A DNA stretch of 64,000 bases from Trametes villosa (lineage: Eukaryota; Basidiomycota; Agaricomycetes; Polyporales; Polyporaceae), in assembly GCA_002964805.2 (NCBI GenBank), contig PUDQ02000088.1:1-64000 (forward strand). The letters run 5' to 3'. Below, piece by piece: positions 19,555-30,388 of this stretch (position 1 is its first letter; the number at the start of each line of letters is the position of its first letter). The position numbers and the translations under genes were made by a program. The notes under the pieces are model-generated. The model was not told the origin of the DNA, did not search any database, and was given only the letters and a program-made list of their open reading frames with translations.

Positions 19555-21867
19555 AGTGGTTGGGAACTGACCGTCTGGACAGAATCAAACGATGAACGAT
19601 TTTTGTAACGAGCTGAGATGCAAAGTCAGGCTCACCTCGATGCGCCGGAGTCTTCTTGGCTGCGTTCCCCGTTCTGGACATCGCCAGGGAGGAGGATGGG
19701 CGGGAGAGTAAATGGGCCTCGAAAAAACTCGCGGAACTGGGGGAGGATCTGGAGTACCGGGTATACGATGTTATGGTGCCGGGCCTTACACAACCTGAGG
19801 ATTTCCAGATCGCCAAAGGCGACCTTGCACCCGCGGAAGGTCAAGGGACGGTTCTGGAACTCCAGCCTCGCCTAATGTTCATGAGAGGACCTGCAATTAG
19901 CACTGCAATCCTGGCTGAGCGCAGTGTCTGCTCACCATAAATCGTTTCAACTCCCAAGCGACTGTCTCGACCATTCGGATACGCGTAATAGATGTTGCAC
20001 CGTGACCAGAGTCTGCTTCCTTGATGGGACGCGAACTGCACAGCGCCAGGGCCGTCGCAACAGAGGGCGATCTCTGAAAAGAGGCGACAAGTTCGCGTTC
20101 ATCGAATCGGACATACTCCACGAAGTATTCCTCGGTTCCCTCGGTAGAACACTCAAACTAATCCCGCATAGCATCAGCGACGGTCGGAACGACTATTGGG
20201 AGGATGGCTCACGTCGAAACATATGAGCAGCTGCTCAGGATCAAGGGAGACCGGAAGCCCTGACTCCTGGAAGCACGGCCCGAGGGGATCTTCCAAGACC
20301 CGCGCAAGAAGCTGGGGTACGACAGCATCGCGTACGGAAATCTCAACAGGCATCAGCTGGCAGGAGCTCCCGTAGGCCTCCCACGGAACCCTGAACGCTA
20401 GCTCCTGTGGAATTGTCCAATTACTGAACCACAAGACGTCCGGATCTTGAGCGCAAGGTCGTCAGCCCGTCAGCACCCATCTGCACAATGTCCTGCTATA
20501 GCCTGAGATCACTCACCGACGTCATACCCTTCCACGCCTACACTTAACTTGCCAGATTTCCCGACGCGAGCAGACGATTCCGCCGTCCACCATGCATCAT
20601 CGTATTCCGAGGACACAGATTCGGGAACGATGAGGCGGAGATGTTGCACACTGCGATGCTGTAGGAGTGTCTGCCATCGTGCGACGTCTGAGAACAATAA
20701 GCCGAGGAAGAGTGTGCGAGTGACTGTAGCCAGCTTTCTCAGGGAGGCTGTCCAGCAGATGGTCGGTTCGAAGAATAGAAATATCTTGATGGGTAGGCGG
20801 CGGTCGCCATCAGGTAGTCCACCGATAGCATCGCTAACACACTCTACAAAGGGTTTGAGTAGTGAGGCGATCGACTCCCTATACTTTTCCTGTCTGATGT
20901 GCCACACCAATTTTTGCAGGCGTGGAAGTCGACAGTAAGTCCCGAGGAAAGATGCACCTGTCGCGACAGTGTCAGTACAAACGTTCCTCCTTTGAGATCA
21001 AGGATGGCTCTCACAATCCGACTCCCCTCTGTGTGCCTCGTCCCACCACAGCGTAAGTTCCGTGACATTTAAGCCGAAACATCCCGGAGGGAAAACCTGC
21101 ATCACACGGATTGTGAATGTGTAAGGAAGGTGGAAGTTTGAATGGCTGCGACTCGGACTGACTACTGCGCTGCCACCAATTCTGACCGCCCGGACAACTT
21201 GAAGCTTTTCGAGCTGAGGACACAGCGCGCGGGTCCGCTTCTTGACGACGTTGTTGGTAGCCATGGTGTCCTGCGGCCTATCAAACCCGACCTCGATAAC
21301 CCTGAGGGTGCGCAGGCGAGCTTCAAACGCCCACACTACGCGAGCAAGGTCCAGAACGGTGGGAAACCGTATACCGATGATATTGAGTTCGGTGATGGGG
21401 TATTGTGCGGCGTGAGTATGGTACATGTGGGGTAGGGCATACCAGCTGAGGTTGCGGATCGTTAAGGTCCGGATGTTCCGCAGCGCACATACGAGAGTAT
21501 CTGCAGCGAACGGCAGGTAGGGTTCGACCTCGACCCCGAAATGGAAGTATGGCATCCTATCTCGCACGACAAGCTCTTTGGCGAGTTCTCCAAGGAAAGG
21601 GTGGCGGTGGAAAGTCTCGGAGAGACTGTCGACGTCCCTGCGGTCACGGACCCGAACGCAACGATACAGGTTGTAGCGGCTGCGAGGTAGCCAATTCTGG
21701 CATGTCAAGGCGCACGCACAGACGTCGTCAAGGTATACCGGATAGTAGGCCATCTGGCAGAGACGGTAAAACACATCGTCGTAGGGAACTGTGTCGCGAC
21801 GGCTCAGGAAGGCCACCATATCGATGGTGCGTTCGCAGACCTCGAGGGGCAATCGAGACCGTTCCAT
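19555..21867 (-). CDS. F-box-like / LRR protein, duplication unit 1
   Basis: The start MERSRLPLEVCERTIDMVAF is at 21867. The segment LPLEVCERTIDM and the later ALTCQNWLPRSRYNLYR form the typical basidiomycete F-box-like opening. Leucine-rich segments follow (NIRTLTIRNLSW, PITELNIIGI, LRTLRVIEVGF). Later exons with GT-AG ends continue near 21,080-21,000, 20,910-20,515 (LRLIVPESVSSEYDDAWW), 20,434-20,174 and 19,844-19,632 (KVAFGDLEILRLC). The C-terminal limit is approximate. It is a paralogue of 33050-35511 and remains open through each aligned exon, so both may be functional. F-box proteins normally select substrates for SCF ubiquitin ligases. That role is inferred, not shown. Confidence 0.5.
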
Positions 21868-23124
21868 CCTGCTTGTTTAATATGAGCAATGTGCATGTTC
21901 ACCAACACGAATCGGAGTCGGGACTCACATAGGGTGTGTGGTCGCAGGTGAGGGGATCCGCCGAGAAGCACGGCGCTCGTCCTATCCACGCCCCGCCTTA
22001 TGAACTGCTGGGCACGGGGGTGTAGTCTAGACCGGACGCTGATCTTATCGACGAGCCACGCGCAAACCGCCTGACATCGGACTTCGGCCAGTGACCCGTC
22101 ATACAATAGAGGCATGAGAAACACAGCAGTACAACCGCACGGACGCCCAAAAAACATCGCTGTTCCTTGTGGCGAGTGAAAACCCGACGTCCGGCTGCCT
22201 TCGGCTCGAAGATAGCACCGAATCCCGCCAGTGTCCACGGACATCCGGCGGGCCCGTGGCAGTGGTCCTGCCAACTACCGTGTACGCTCCGATCTGCGGG
22301 TGGGTCGACGGACGCAAGGTCAGTGCGAAGAAGGGGCTCACCTGTCACTTATCGTAGAAACTCGATGAAGCCGTCTGCCGGGAATGTCCACTCTGCAGGA
22401 CGGCATGCAACGAACGTCGAGCGCGCAGCAACCCGACAGCTCAACCAAACGACCGCGTGACCCTCGTACACGCGCGCGCGAAGCCATGAGCAGCTGCACC
22501 GCAACAGCCCCGAGAAGCACGAAACCAGGAAAACCAAGGAGAGGAGTCCATGAGTATAGCGAATACAGATACACAGCATCCATGGGTGAGCAGGCGTGCC
22601 GCCCGGATACAGCACTGCCCAGGACGTCCGAGGACCTGGGCTGGCGGGCGGGCTGGCGGGCGAGCGCAGGAAATCTGCAGCAGCAGCGTCGTTCGAAACT
22701 GATGGCGCGCCGCGTGTGTTCGGCGGCTGTCTCCGCTGTCCGTAATGAGGACGAGAACAACCCCGTACAGACGATCTGTCAGCAATCCTAACCGTCAGAA
22801 CTCGTTGCTCGTCCGATGAAGAGGGGCAAAGGTGCTCACCACCGTAAGATACAGCTCCAGTAATATCGCGGTTGCGGTCGATAAGCTCGCCGCTCAGGAA
22901 GAGCACCGAATACTCGACCCCGAAGCGGTGGTGCTGACTGCGCAGCGGCCGAAAAGTGCCTATTCTGCCTCGCGCGCGCGACCGTCAGGCTAGCTGATCT
23001 GCTGGCGCCGTTCGGCGTCGCCGTCACGCAGGGGGACACAGAAGATGCCGTACTTGTCCGGCGACGACCTGCACCAAAATCTCTTCCGCGGGGGTAGCAC
23101 GCGCAGCGACGGTGCTCCGCTTCT
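21868..23124. other. Duplicated non-coding stretch, unit 1
   Basis: It corresponds loosely to 35512-36640 of unit 2 (for example GGGCACGGGGGT...AGTCT near 22010 and 35687). It holds only broken frames and a GGCGGGCGGGCTGGCGGGCG direct repeat near 22650. No gene assigned. Confidence 0.5.
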
Positions 23125-23625
23125 TCAGCACGCTATGGGCCAAGCTGGTGGGAGATTAGAGGTACTGCAAGATGGTAGCAAGAAGGACGTACTGATCATG
23201 CGCGCGCCATGCGCGTCGGCCTCTCTGACGAGCTGAGCCACCTCTTGGTTTCGCAGGTCGCCGGCGAGTTCATGCCGCGCGCGGGCCCCAGGGCTTCGTC
23301 GGTGAAGTGAGTCGCGAACCCGTACTCGTCGAACTCCCAGCGGATGGAGATATTGCACGCTCACGCGTCCTTCGAGATGCGGAGCTTCATCGGCCAGCGC
23401 GTACAGGCCTCGCGTCGCGGGAAACACTGATATGCGGGCAGATGTTAAAACTGCTGCCGTACACTGGGCGCGGACATGCTGGACGTACACGGGCGGTGGC
23501 CTCGACGAAGCTTGACTCGCCCACCCTACTGATGACGGCGATGCGCGGCAGACTGACGTCCGTCCGGGCCCAGGGGAGGATCGCGCATTAGACTGGAGCG
23601 CAACAGGAGTATAGTCAAGGTACAC
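23125..23625 (-). pseudogene. Dynamin relic, GTPase N-terminus (minus strand, unit 1)
   Basis: On the minus strand, LPRIAVI...SSFVEA can be read near 23500-23575. This is a decayed form of the P-loop exon of the intact gene (LPRIVVIGNQSAGKSSLVEA) with the GxxxxGKS core destroyed. The equivalent in unit 2 is at 36640-37040. Confidence 0.55.
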
Positions 23626-25018
23626 TGACTCTATGGTGCGAGAAGGCGAATGAGCCCGTCGAGTTCCTCACTCGATCCGGCGTGGACGGTGTTCCGAGCC
23701 GCCATGGCGGATTTGTCGGCCTCGATGGGGATCCGTTCCCCAGATTCGGAAGCGGCGGAGAGCGCAGCGAGGAGCGCAGCGTGAGCCCCAGAGGTGATAC
23801 ATTCCATCGTGTTTGGTCGGGTGTGGGTCGGTGCTGATGATGTTTACCGGGCTGGCGGGCAGCGCGTCGCACAGACGTGAGCAAGGACTGTCTTGTGAGT
23901 AGTCTGTGGCAGCAAAGATAACGTTAGCACCCATGGGAATGAAGAAGCCTGGTGATATGTACGACCAGCGCCTCCAGACTGAAAACTAGACGAAGCAACG
24001 AGTGGCTGCGCGCGGCAAGAGAGGAGATTGCCCCTTCACCGTTCGCTTCTCTCGCGGGCGGCACGGCACCCAACTTCTCTCCGGTGTGTCGCCCAAACCC
24101 CGGGAGAGACTGGCCGATGAACGGGTGGTACAGCTCAGAGCTGCGAGAGCCGTAGAGTGCGAGTTCCGCAAGAGCAGGCAGTCAAAGAGCTAGGCGATAC
24201 ACGCGGGGAAGGTGGTATCCATGCCCGGGGTTGAGCGCAACCCCCGCCGTGCACAACGAGGGGTTCGCGGCAAGCTCGTGGCGTCTACGTGCGAAGAGCC
24301 ATCGTACCAGCGGCTCGTCGCGGGGTACCTGCACCTCTGCGCGTGGCGCGCGGACTCCTCGCGAAGTTCAAAAAGCAGAACTCCGGGACTCCGTGGGCTG
24401 ATCGCCTTCTGAAGAGTGCGCAATGGTAAGACGCAAGGATGGCACTGCTACTAACCTGTGCACAGCGCTGCTTTCTTGCCGGTCGCATCCTTGCCTCGTC
24501 GGGTTGAGGCGATATCGACGCTGAATAGATGATTCGTAAACGCAATTTGGGGATGTAAACCCTAGGAGCTAGATGCGTGCGCGTCGACACTCACTGTGGA
24601 AAAGGGCGACCGTCGCGGAAGTGTGGACTGCACGGTAACGCGCAGAGCTACTTGCGAAAGGGTAAAACCTCGAGATTGTATCATGCGCAGTGCAACGGGG
24701 GCTACATACAAGGGGTGGTGGGGACGTCGCGCCATCGAGATCGAGGCGTCCTTGCTGGCCGACGTTGCTACACCTGCGGCTTCATGTGCATGTTATATCG
24801 CGTCATATCGGCCTGTAGATCGACCTCAGCCTGCGCTTTTGAGTCGCCGGGGGGCAGAGGACTTGGGAGGCGTGTGGGAACGCTCCTCGCGAGATTTTGG
24901 TGATTGCCCACTGCTGGCTACGTCGAGTCACCATTTGATTCCTGTTGGCGCGAAGGTTAGATAGAACGAGGTCGAAAAACCCGACGAACCTCGCAGCACA
25001 CCGACTGGTTTGCACGAG
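23626..25018. other. Duplicated non-coding stretch, unit 1, up to the copia insertion
   Basis: Matching blocks with unit 2 include 24577-24725 against 37385-37530 (CTCACTG...TGCACGG(T/C)AAC and ATACAAGGGGTG). No intact frame seen. Confidence 0.5.
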
Positions 25019-25023
25019 ATACT

Positions 25024-25242
25024 TGTTGGAGATAACGGCCATTGACTGATAACGGACTTTGTAGTTACTATCGGACTTTGATTCGCTTTACTTAGCTTTA
25101 CTTACTTGGTCTTCTTTACTCGTACTATACTCATTGTTATGTCTCCTACTATAGTCTTTAGTTCACTCTCTAGTATATTAGTTCGCGTCCGTACTCTAAT
25201 ACATTATCTATCTACTCGCCCACTCTCGCGTGAACTCCAACA
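25024..25242 (+). repeat. 5' LTR
   Basis: 219 bp, TG...CA ends inside an 8-base terminal inverted repeat (TGTTGGAG / CTCCAACA). It seems identical to the 3' LTR, implying recent insertion. Confidence 0.97.
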
Positions 25243-25269
25243 GGTTATGAGCCCTGCGTTGCTCTAACC
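25243..25269 (+). other. Primer binding site matching the 5' half of a tRNA-Met
   Basis: Directly after the LTR, GGTTATGAGCCCTGCG is the complement of a tRNA anticodon arm with loop CTCATAA (anticodon CAT). The following TTGCTCTAACC complements a D-arm GGTTAGAGCAA. The primer would thus be an internal tRNA fragment cut in the anticodon stem, as described for Drosophila copia, not the tRNA 3' end. Confidence 0.75.
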
Positions 25270-25340
25270 GGGGACCAGGACTTACTCGCGATCAAATCTC
25301 TGCTTATCTCTTTAAACTCTGCTTATCTTGTCACCTCGCA

Positions 25341-27050
25341 ATGACGTCAGACCTGATCACTCGAGCCAAGGTTTCGCCGTTGGACACGGCGGAGGACTGG
25401 ACGACTTGGGAGACGCAAATGGAGGATCTCCTTTGGGAGGCGAAGTTATGGCCGTACGTATCCGGCAAGAAGAAGCGCCCCGAGCCCAAGGAGAAGGAGA
25501 CGGTGACGACGGCGATGCAGGCGGAGATGGATACCTGGGATGAGAAGGATCGGACGGCGCTTAGCGCGATAAGATTACGGGTCAGTAAACGCGTCATTAA
25601 GCTGATCTGTAACGTTCGCACCAGCCGCGACGCCTGGGAGAAGCTGCGGAAGAACTTCGAGACGAAGGGACTCGGCAAGATCATCGAGATCAGGCGAAAG
25701 CTCGCGGCGGCGCGGTATTCGGACGGGGAGGACTTGGACGAGTGGCTGCAGCAGATGATCGAGTGGAAGGAGGACCTTGCCTGTCTCGGACGGGAGGTGC
25801 CTGATGACGAGTTCTCGATCATGCTGTTGGCAGCGCTCCCCGAGTCTTGGCAGGCCTTTGCCGCCTCGTTCCGAGATGACGAGATCGGCGATGCCGATAA
25901 GGTACAGGGTCGGATTCGGGAGCACGCGAGACGGCTGCAGACGGCGGACACCGCGCTGGTGGCGAAACAGAGGCGTCCGGGGACGGGACCTTTGTGCTAC
26001 AAGTGCGGCAAGCCGGGCCTAAAGCGCGACTGCCCGAATCACGACAGGAAGCCGGCGGGAGGAGGACAGAAGGGCGGAGGCGACAGGAGGGAGCGGAAGG
26101 ACGATCGGAAGGGGAAGGGCGCGAGGGCGATGGTGGCGGAGGAATCGGAGGACGAGTCCGACTACTCGTGCGCCGCGATCGACGCGCAGGCCCCAGGTGA
26201 GATCGCGCTCCCGGCGGTGGCTGATAGCGCGTGGATCGCGGACTCAGGCACGACGTCGCACGTCGCGCGCGAGCGGCGCGCATTCTTCGAGTACGAAAGC
26301 ACGCCCGGACGCACGCTCCAAGGTGCCGGCACGACGCCCATTCTCGGGCGCGGTTCAATTCGAATGCGTTTCGTACATGGCGGGAAGGCTACTACGCTAA
26401 CGCTACGGAACGTCCTGCACGCGCCCGGCGTGCCGTACAACCTGCTGTCAATCGGGCGGGTGGAGGCGGCGGGGCACAAGGTCGAGATAGACGGTGGCAA
26501 GCTTCGACTCCGGAACGAGAAGGGCCGGGTGTACGGGTCGGGGCGCCGGATCGGGAACTTCCTCTATCAGATTGAGGGGGAGATCGAGGCACCGGCACCC
26601 AATCAGGCTTATGCTGCGGCGGTGAGTCGTCCTAAACGCAAGAAGACCCTCAATGAATGGCATCGCATTCTAGGCCACCCAGGCATGAAGTCCGTGGTCG
26701 CGATGTGGAAGAAGGGGCTTGTGGAGGGGATGGACGTCGATGAGTCGGAGCCGCCGGAGGACCAGTGCGAGGTGTGCGTGCAGGGGAAGCAGACGAAGGC
26801 GTCATACGCGAAGGCGTCAGGCACGGTGATCGAGGAAATCGGCGATTTGGTGGTGATGGACACGTGGGGCGATGCGCCCACGCAGGGGCTGCGCGGGGAA
26901 CGGTACTTGAAACTTCTGGGCGTTTACGGACGGGCACGCAAGGCATTCGGAAGTGTATTTCGGGCAGCACAAGTCGGAAGCCCTCGAACACTTCAAGGCA
27001 TACAAGGCAATGCTCAAGAATCAATTCGGACGCGACATCAAGAAAATTAG
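25341..27050 (+). CDS. Copia gag, protease and N-terminal integrase (first frame)
   Basis: This frame of 569 codons begins 98 bp after the 5' LTR. Residues ~15-200 are a UBN2-type copia Gag. A CCHC zinc knuckle starts at residue 219 (CYKCGKPG-LKRDC) but lacks the histidine codon expected after GKPG, so the knuckle is defective. The aspartic protease site is ADSG near residue 300. The Gag-pre-integrase zinc motif (HRILGH...CEVC) is near 437-475. The integrase core starts with its first Asp in MDTWG. Homology to the family breaks at about 26,915-26,950, where the rest of the integrase continues in the +1 frame. The remaining codons to 27050 are out of frame. A working element would need that shift bridged or absent. 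Confidence 0.9.
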   Translation: MTSDLITRAKVSPLDTAEDWTTWETQMEDLLWEAKLWPYVSGKKKRPEPKEKETVTTAMQAEMDTWDEKDRTALSAIRLRVSKRVIKLICNVRTSRDAWEKLRKNFETKGLGKIIEIRRKLAAARYSDGEDLDEWLQQMIEWKEDLACLGREVPDDEFSIMLLAALPESWQAFAASFRDDEIGDADKVQGRIREHARRLQTADTALVAKQRRPGTGPLCYKCGKPGLKRDCPNHDRKPAGGGQKGGGDRRERKDDRKGKGARAMVAEESEDESDYSCAAIDAQAPGEIALPAVADSAWIADSGTTSHVARERRAFFEYESTPGRTLQGAGTTPILGRGSIRMRFVHGGKATTLTLRNVLHAPGVPYNLLSIGRVEAAGHKVEIDGGKLRLRNEKGRVYGSGRRIGNFLYQIEGEIEAPAPNQAYAAAVSRPKRKKTLNEWHRILGHPGMKSVVAMWKKGLVEGMDVDESEPPEDQCEVCVQGKQTKASYAKASGTVIEEIGDLVVMDTWGDAPTQGLRGERYLKLLGVYGRARKAFGSVFRAAQVGSPRTLQGIQGNAQESIRTRHQEN

Positions 27051-29481
27051 GTGCGACAACGGTGGTGAGTTCCTATCTACGGAATTCAAGAATTATCTAC
27101 GCGCTGAAGGAATCGCGCTCGATACCACCGCACCTGATTCGTCCGCCCAAAACGGGATTGCCGAGCGCCTACATCGGACCGTGCTCGACCGCGCGCGCGC
27201 GACACGGATCGCGGCGGGACTGCCCAAGTGCCTATGGCCGCAAGCCGTCGCGCACATTGTGTACCTGAAGAATCGCCTGCCGACACGTGCTTTGAAGGAC
27301 AAGACGCCGGAGGAGGTCTGGACCGGGAGGAAACCGAGCGTGGCGGACCTGCAGGAGTGGGGAACGAAGTGCTGGGTACTGACGTCATCGGGGAAGCGAT
27401 CGAAACTCGATCCCCGATCCCTGCCCATGCGCTTCGTCGGGATCGCTCCGGGCAGCAAGGCGTGGCTCTACTACGACCCGTCGTCGCGTCGCATTGGCAA
27501 GTCACGCAACATAGTATTCGCGGTACCGAAGCGTACTAAGATACAGGACGACGACGACGAGTTCGACTACGTACAGTCGGCGCCGCTCGAGGGGGAGAAT
27601 GGGTCGGGAGACGCCGACCACGCGAGCGAGCGGGCCGAAGTCGATGCCACCAGCCCGGAGCCAGTGCAGGCGCCCGCGCCACCGCCACCGGTTCAGGGGG
27701 AGTCGGCGAGCGCACCGGAGCAGCATGGGGCCGGCCCGACGGCGGGAGGTCGCCAGCTACGTCAGGTGGCTCGAATCGACTACAAGCGCTACGGCGAGAC
27801 GGGGGAGAAGGTGCAACTGGATGAGGCACACATTGCGTGCGTACTCACGCTGGTTGGCACCGAGTCCGCGAACGAACCCCGCAACTTGCGGGAGGCGCAA
27901 GTGCAGCCGGAGTGGCCGGAATGGAAGCGCGCGATGGATGACGAAATTGCGCAGCTCCGGCAACTCAACACTTTCCGGCTGGCCGATCTGCCGCCCGGTC
28001 GATCACCAATCGGGTGCAGGTGGGTTTATCGCTTGAAGCGCGATTCGGAAGGACGCATTGTGCGCTACAAGGCGCGTTTAGTCGCACAAGGGTTCAGCCA
28101 GGTCCCTGGCTTGGACTACTTCGAGACTTTCGCCCCCGTAGTGCGGATGGACTCCCTACGGACGCTATTGGCCATTGCGGCCGAGCGCGGGATGGAGTTG
28201 CGGCAGTTCGATGTGGTTGGCGCTTACCTCAACGCGGATCTCGATGAAGAGATATATATGAGGCAACCACCGGGCTATGACGACGGATCGGGCAGAGTCC
28301 TTCGTTTGCAGAAGGCACTCTACGGGCTCAAACAAGGCGGCCGCAAATGGAACCAGCACCTCAACCGTGTCATGGTCGAGGAGCTGAAGTACACGCGGTT
28401 GGACTCCGAGGCGTGCATGTACGTTAAAGCATGCAAGCGCGGACTGATTATTGTCGGCGTTCATGTCGATGATATGATCTCCACTGCGGACACGCCGGAG
28501 TTGGCAGCCGAGCTCGAGACCGGACTTAGGCGACATTTCAAGATCACCGATCTGGGGACGCCGCGACTGCTCCTCGGACTTGAAGTCGCACGAGACGGTC
28601 ACTCGATCACGCTGCGTCAAACGCAATTCATTCTGAGCGCGCTGAAGCGCTATGGGATGGAGAACTGCGCGCCAGTGAGCACGCCCATGGACCCGAACGT
28701 CCGGCTGCTCAAAGAGCCAGAAGACGCCGACCTATCGGAGATGAAGGAGGTGCCTTATCAGGCTGCGATAGGCACGCTGATGTATGCGGCGCTAGGCACG
28801 CGCCCGGACATCAGCTATGCCGTGCAAGCGCTCTCGCAATTCAGCTCGCGCCCGGGACCCAGCCATTGGACGGCAGTCAAGCGCGTCTTCAAATACCTGA
28901 AGGGGTCGCTCGACTATGGGATTACTTACGGGCGCAAGGGGGAGCCGCGCGCGCGCGCATACTACCACAACTTTCGTCTCGAGGGGTACACGGACGCTGA
29001 TTGGGGTGCAAACCCGGTCGATCGCCGATCGATCTCGGGGTACGCGTTCCTGATCGGTAGTGGCGTCATCGCCTGGAGCTCGAAGAAGCAAGCCGTTGTG
29101 GCTCTGTCCTCAACAGAGGCGGAGTACATGGCGATCTCGTACGCAGCCAGACATGCGATCTGGATGCGGACACTGCTTGCCGAGCTCACCTTCGCACAGG
29201 AGGAAGCCACCCGACTACAAGCTGACAACCAGTCGGCTATCGCGCTGTCTAAGGACAACGTACACCACGCGCGCAGCAAGCACATCGACATCCGACATCA
29301 TTTTATTCGCGAATGCATCGAGTCGGATACGATCGCGCTATCGTACGTTCCTACAGACGATAATGTGGCGGACCTGTTTACGAAGGCACTGGCGCGCGAG
29401 CGTTTCCATATGCTGAGGAGACAACTCGGCATCTTATCAGACGCGGAGTTGAGGGGGAGTGTTGGAGATAACGGCCATTGA
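26953..29481 (+). CDS. Copia integrase C-part, reverse transcriptase and RNase H (second frame)
   Basis: This frame of 842 codons continues the integrase, with the second Asp in CDNGGEF and the Glu in NGIAERLHRT. The copia RT follows from about residue 340 (CRWVYRLKRD, ARLVAQGFSQ, FDVVGAYLNA, ALYGLKQGGRKW). The catalytic box is HVDDM, where most copia elements have YVDDM or YVDDI. RNase H occupies about 678-825 (TDADW, STEAEYMA, DNQSA, HIDIRHHFI). The stop codon lies within the 3' LTR. No internal stop was seen, which agrees with a young element. Confidence 0.92.
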   Translation: MYFGQHKSEALEHFKAYKAMLKNQFGRDIKKIRCDNGGEFLSTEFKNYLRAEGIALDTTAPDSSAQNGIAERLHRTVLDRARATRIAAGLPKCLWPQAVAHIVYLKNRLPTRALKDKTPEEVWTGRKPSVADLQEWGTKCWVLTSSGKRSKLDPRSLPMRFVGIAPGSKAWLYYDPSSRRIGKSRNIVFAVPKRTKIQDDDDEFDYVQSAPLEGENGSGDADHASERAEVDATSPEPVQAPAPPPPVQGESASAPEQHGAGPTAGGRQLRQVARIDYKRYGETGEKVQLDEAHIACVLTLVGTESANEPRNLREAQVQPEWPEWKRAMDDEIAQLRQLNTFRLADLPPGRSPIGCRWVYRLKRDSEGRIVRYKARLVAQGFSQVPGLDYFETFAPVVRMDSLRTLLAIAAERGMELRQFDVVGAYLNADLDEEIYMRQPPGYDDGSGRVLRLQKALYGLKQGGRKWNQHLNRVMVEELKYTRLDSEACMYVKACKRGLIIVGVHVDDMISTADTPELAAELETGLRRHFKITDLGTPRLLLGLEVARDGHSITLRQTQFILSALKRYGMENCAPVSTPMDPNVRLLKEPEDADLSEMKEVPYQAAIGTLMYAALGTRPDISYAVQALSQFSSRPGPSHWTAVKRVFKYLKGSLDYGITYGRKGEPRARAYYHNFRLEGYTDADWGANPVDRRSISGYAFLIGSGVIAWSSKKQAVVALSSTEAEYMAISYAARHAIWMRTLLAELTFAQEEATRLQADNQSAIALSKDNVHHARSKHIDIRHHFIRECIESDTIALSYVPTDDNVADLFTKALARERFHMLRRQLGILSDAELRGSVGDNGH
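29449..29459 (+). other. Polypurine tract
   Basis: TTGAGGGGGAG lies immediately before the 3' LTR, at the position of the plus-strand primer of LTR elements. Confidence 0.75.
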
Positions 29482-29678
29482 CTGATAACGGACTTTGTAG
29501 TTACTATCGGACTTTGATTCGCTTTACTTAGCTTTACTTACTTGGTCTTCTTTACTCGTACTATACTCATTGTTATGTCTCCTACTATAGTCTTTAGTTC
29601 ACTCTCTAGTATATTAGTTCGCGTCCGTACTCTAATACATTATCTATCTACTCGCCCACTCTCGCGTGAACTCCAACA
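29460..29678 (+). repeat. 3' LTR
   Basis: Second 219-bp LTR. It contains the terminal codons of the pol frame. It is followed by the ATACT target duplication. Confidence 0.97.
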
Positions 29679-29683
29679 ATACT

Positions 29684-30260
29684 GGGTATATGAGAACGGC
29701 CGAGAGGTTCGGAAAAGTCAACGAGGATGACGAGCGGCGGCCTGGTGCCGGGGGATTACGCATAGCACCAGTGGTGTCGGCCTGCGCCGTAAGAGACAAG
29801 TATCGGAGCCTTTCGCTGCCGCCGCCAGCTGCAGCAGCATGAGCTGGCCAGTTCGCAACCTAGACCACCAGCGTCCAACCTAACAAGAAGTTCGCGGCCC
29901 TCAAGAATATAAGACGCGAGGTTCAGCTCTATGAGTTCAGCTAGACATATGTTGCAGCAGCACGTCAACTGGTAAGCACGAGCACGAGATACTAGGGATA
30001 CGAGAACGTCAGAGGGGATTGGAAGAGCCAAGGAGCACGGCATGTGCGGCCTGGTGCCGAGGGGTTACGCTACGCGGAGGGGTGGTGTCGGCCGTAGCAG
30101 AGAAGGCTCGGAATCCATTTCCGCCACCAGTTTCAGCAACACTTCGGTTGGCAAAAGCATGCAGGAAGCGAGATTCAGCTTTAATACGAGTTCAGGTAGC
30201 CATGGATGCGGAGAAGGAGGCCTCCGAGGAGGTCGGGACTCGGGAGGACGAGGAAGGATC
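29684..30260 (+). repeat. Two tandem units of a ~280-bp repeat
   Basis: Shared blocks are GATACGAGAACG, GGCCTGGTGCCG(A/G)GGG, GTGGTGTCGGCC and GAGGTTCAGCT/GAGATTCAGCT. Unit a is split by the copia insertion; unit b begins near 29965. A third copy lies at 37560-37870. All lie upstream of Mn-SOD-type relics, so they may be remnants of that promoter region. Confidence 0.7.
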
Positions 30261-30302
30261 GAAGCGGTCCAATGCGGTCGCAGGCGCACGTGGCAACGGT
30301 GA

Positions 30303-30310
30303 TGACGTCA
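30303..30310. promoter_or_regulatory. CRE/ATF palindrome upstream of the SOD relic
   Basis: TGACGTCA lies 79 bp upstream of the relic ATG at 30389. It is retained at 37897-37904 in unit 3, followed in both by TATCCCGACGCGCGAGCTCG. It would suit an ATF/CREB-type stress promoter. Inference. Confidence 0.5.
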
Positions 30311-30388
30311 TCCGCGTATATCCCGACGCGCGAGCTCGTCGTCCTCGACCCATCTTCCCTCCCGACGCCCACGACGACCACATACACG

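Larger units (their letters stand above)
25019..29683 (+). mobile_element. Ty1/copia LTR retrotransposon with target site duplication
   Basis: Full element with both LTRs (25024-25242 and 29460-29678, 219 bp each, no difference seen by eye). LTRs begin TGTTGGAG and end CTCCAACA. A 5-bp duplication ATACT flanks it (25019-25023, 29679-29683). Domain order gag, protease, integrase, RT, RNase H defines copia. One frameshift splits the coding region. It lies inside a copy of a ~280-bp repeat whose uninterrupted relative is at about 29975-30005. Confidence 0.97.
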
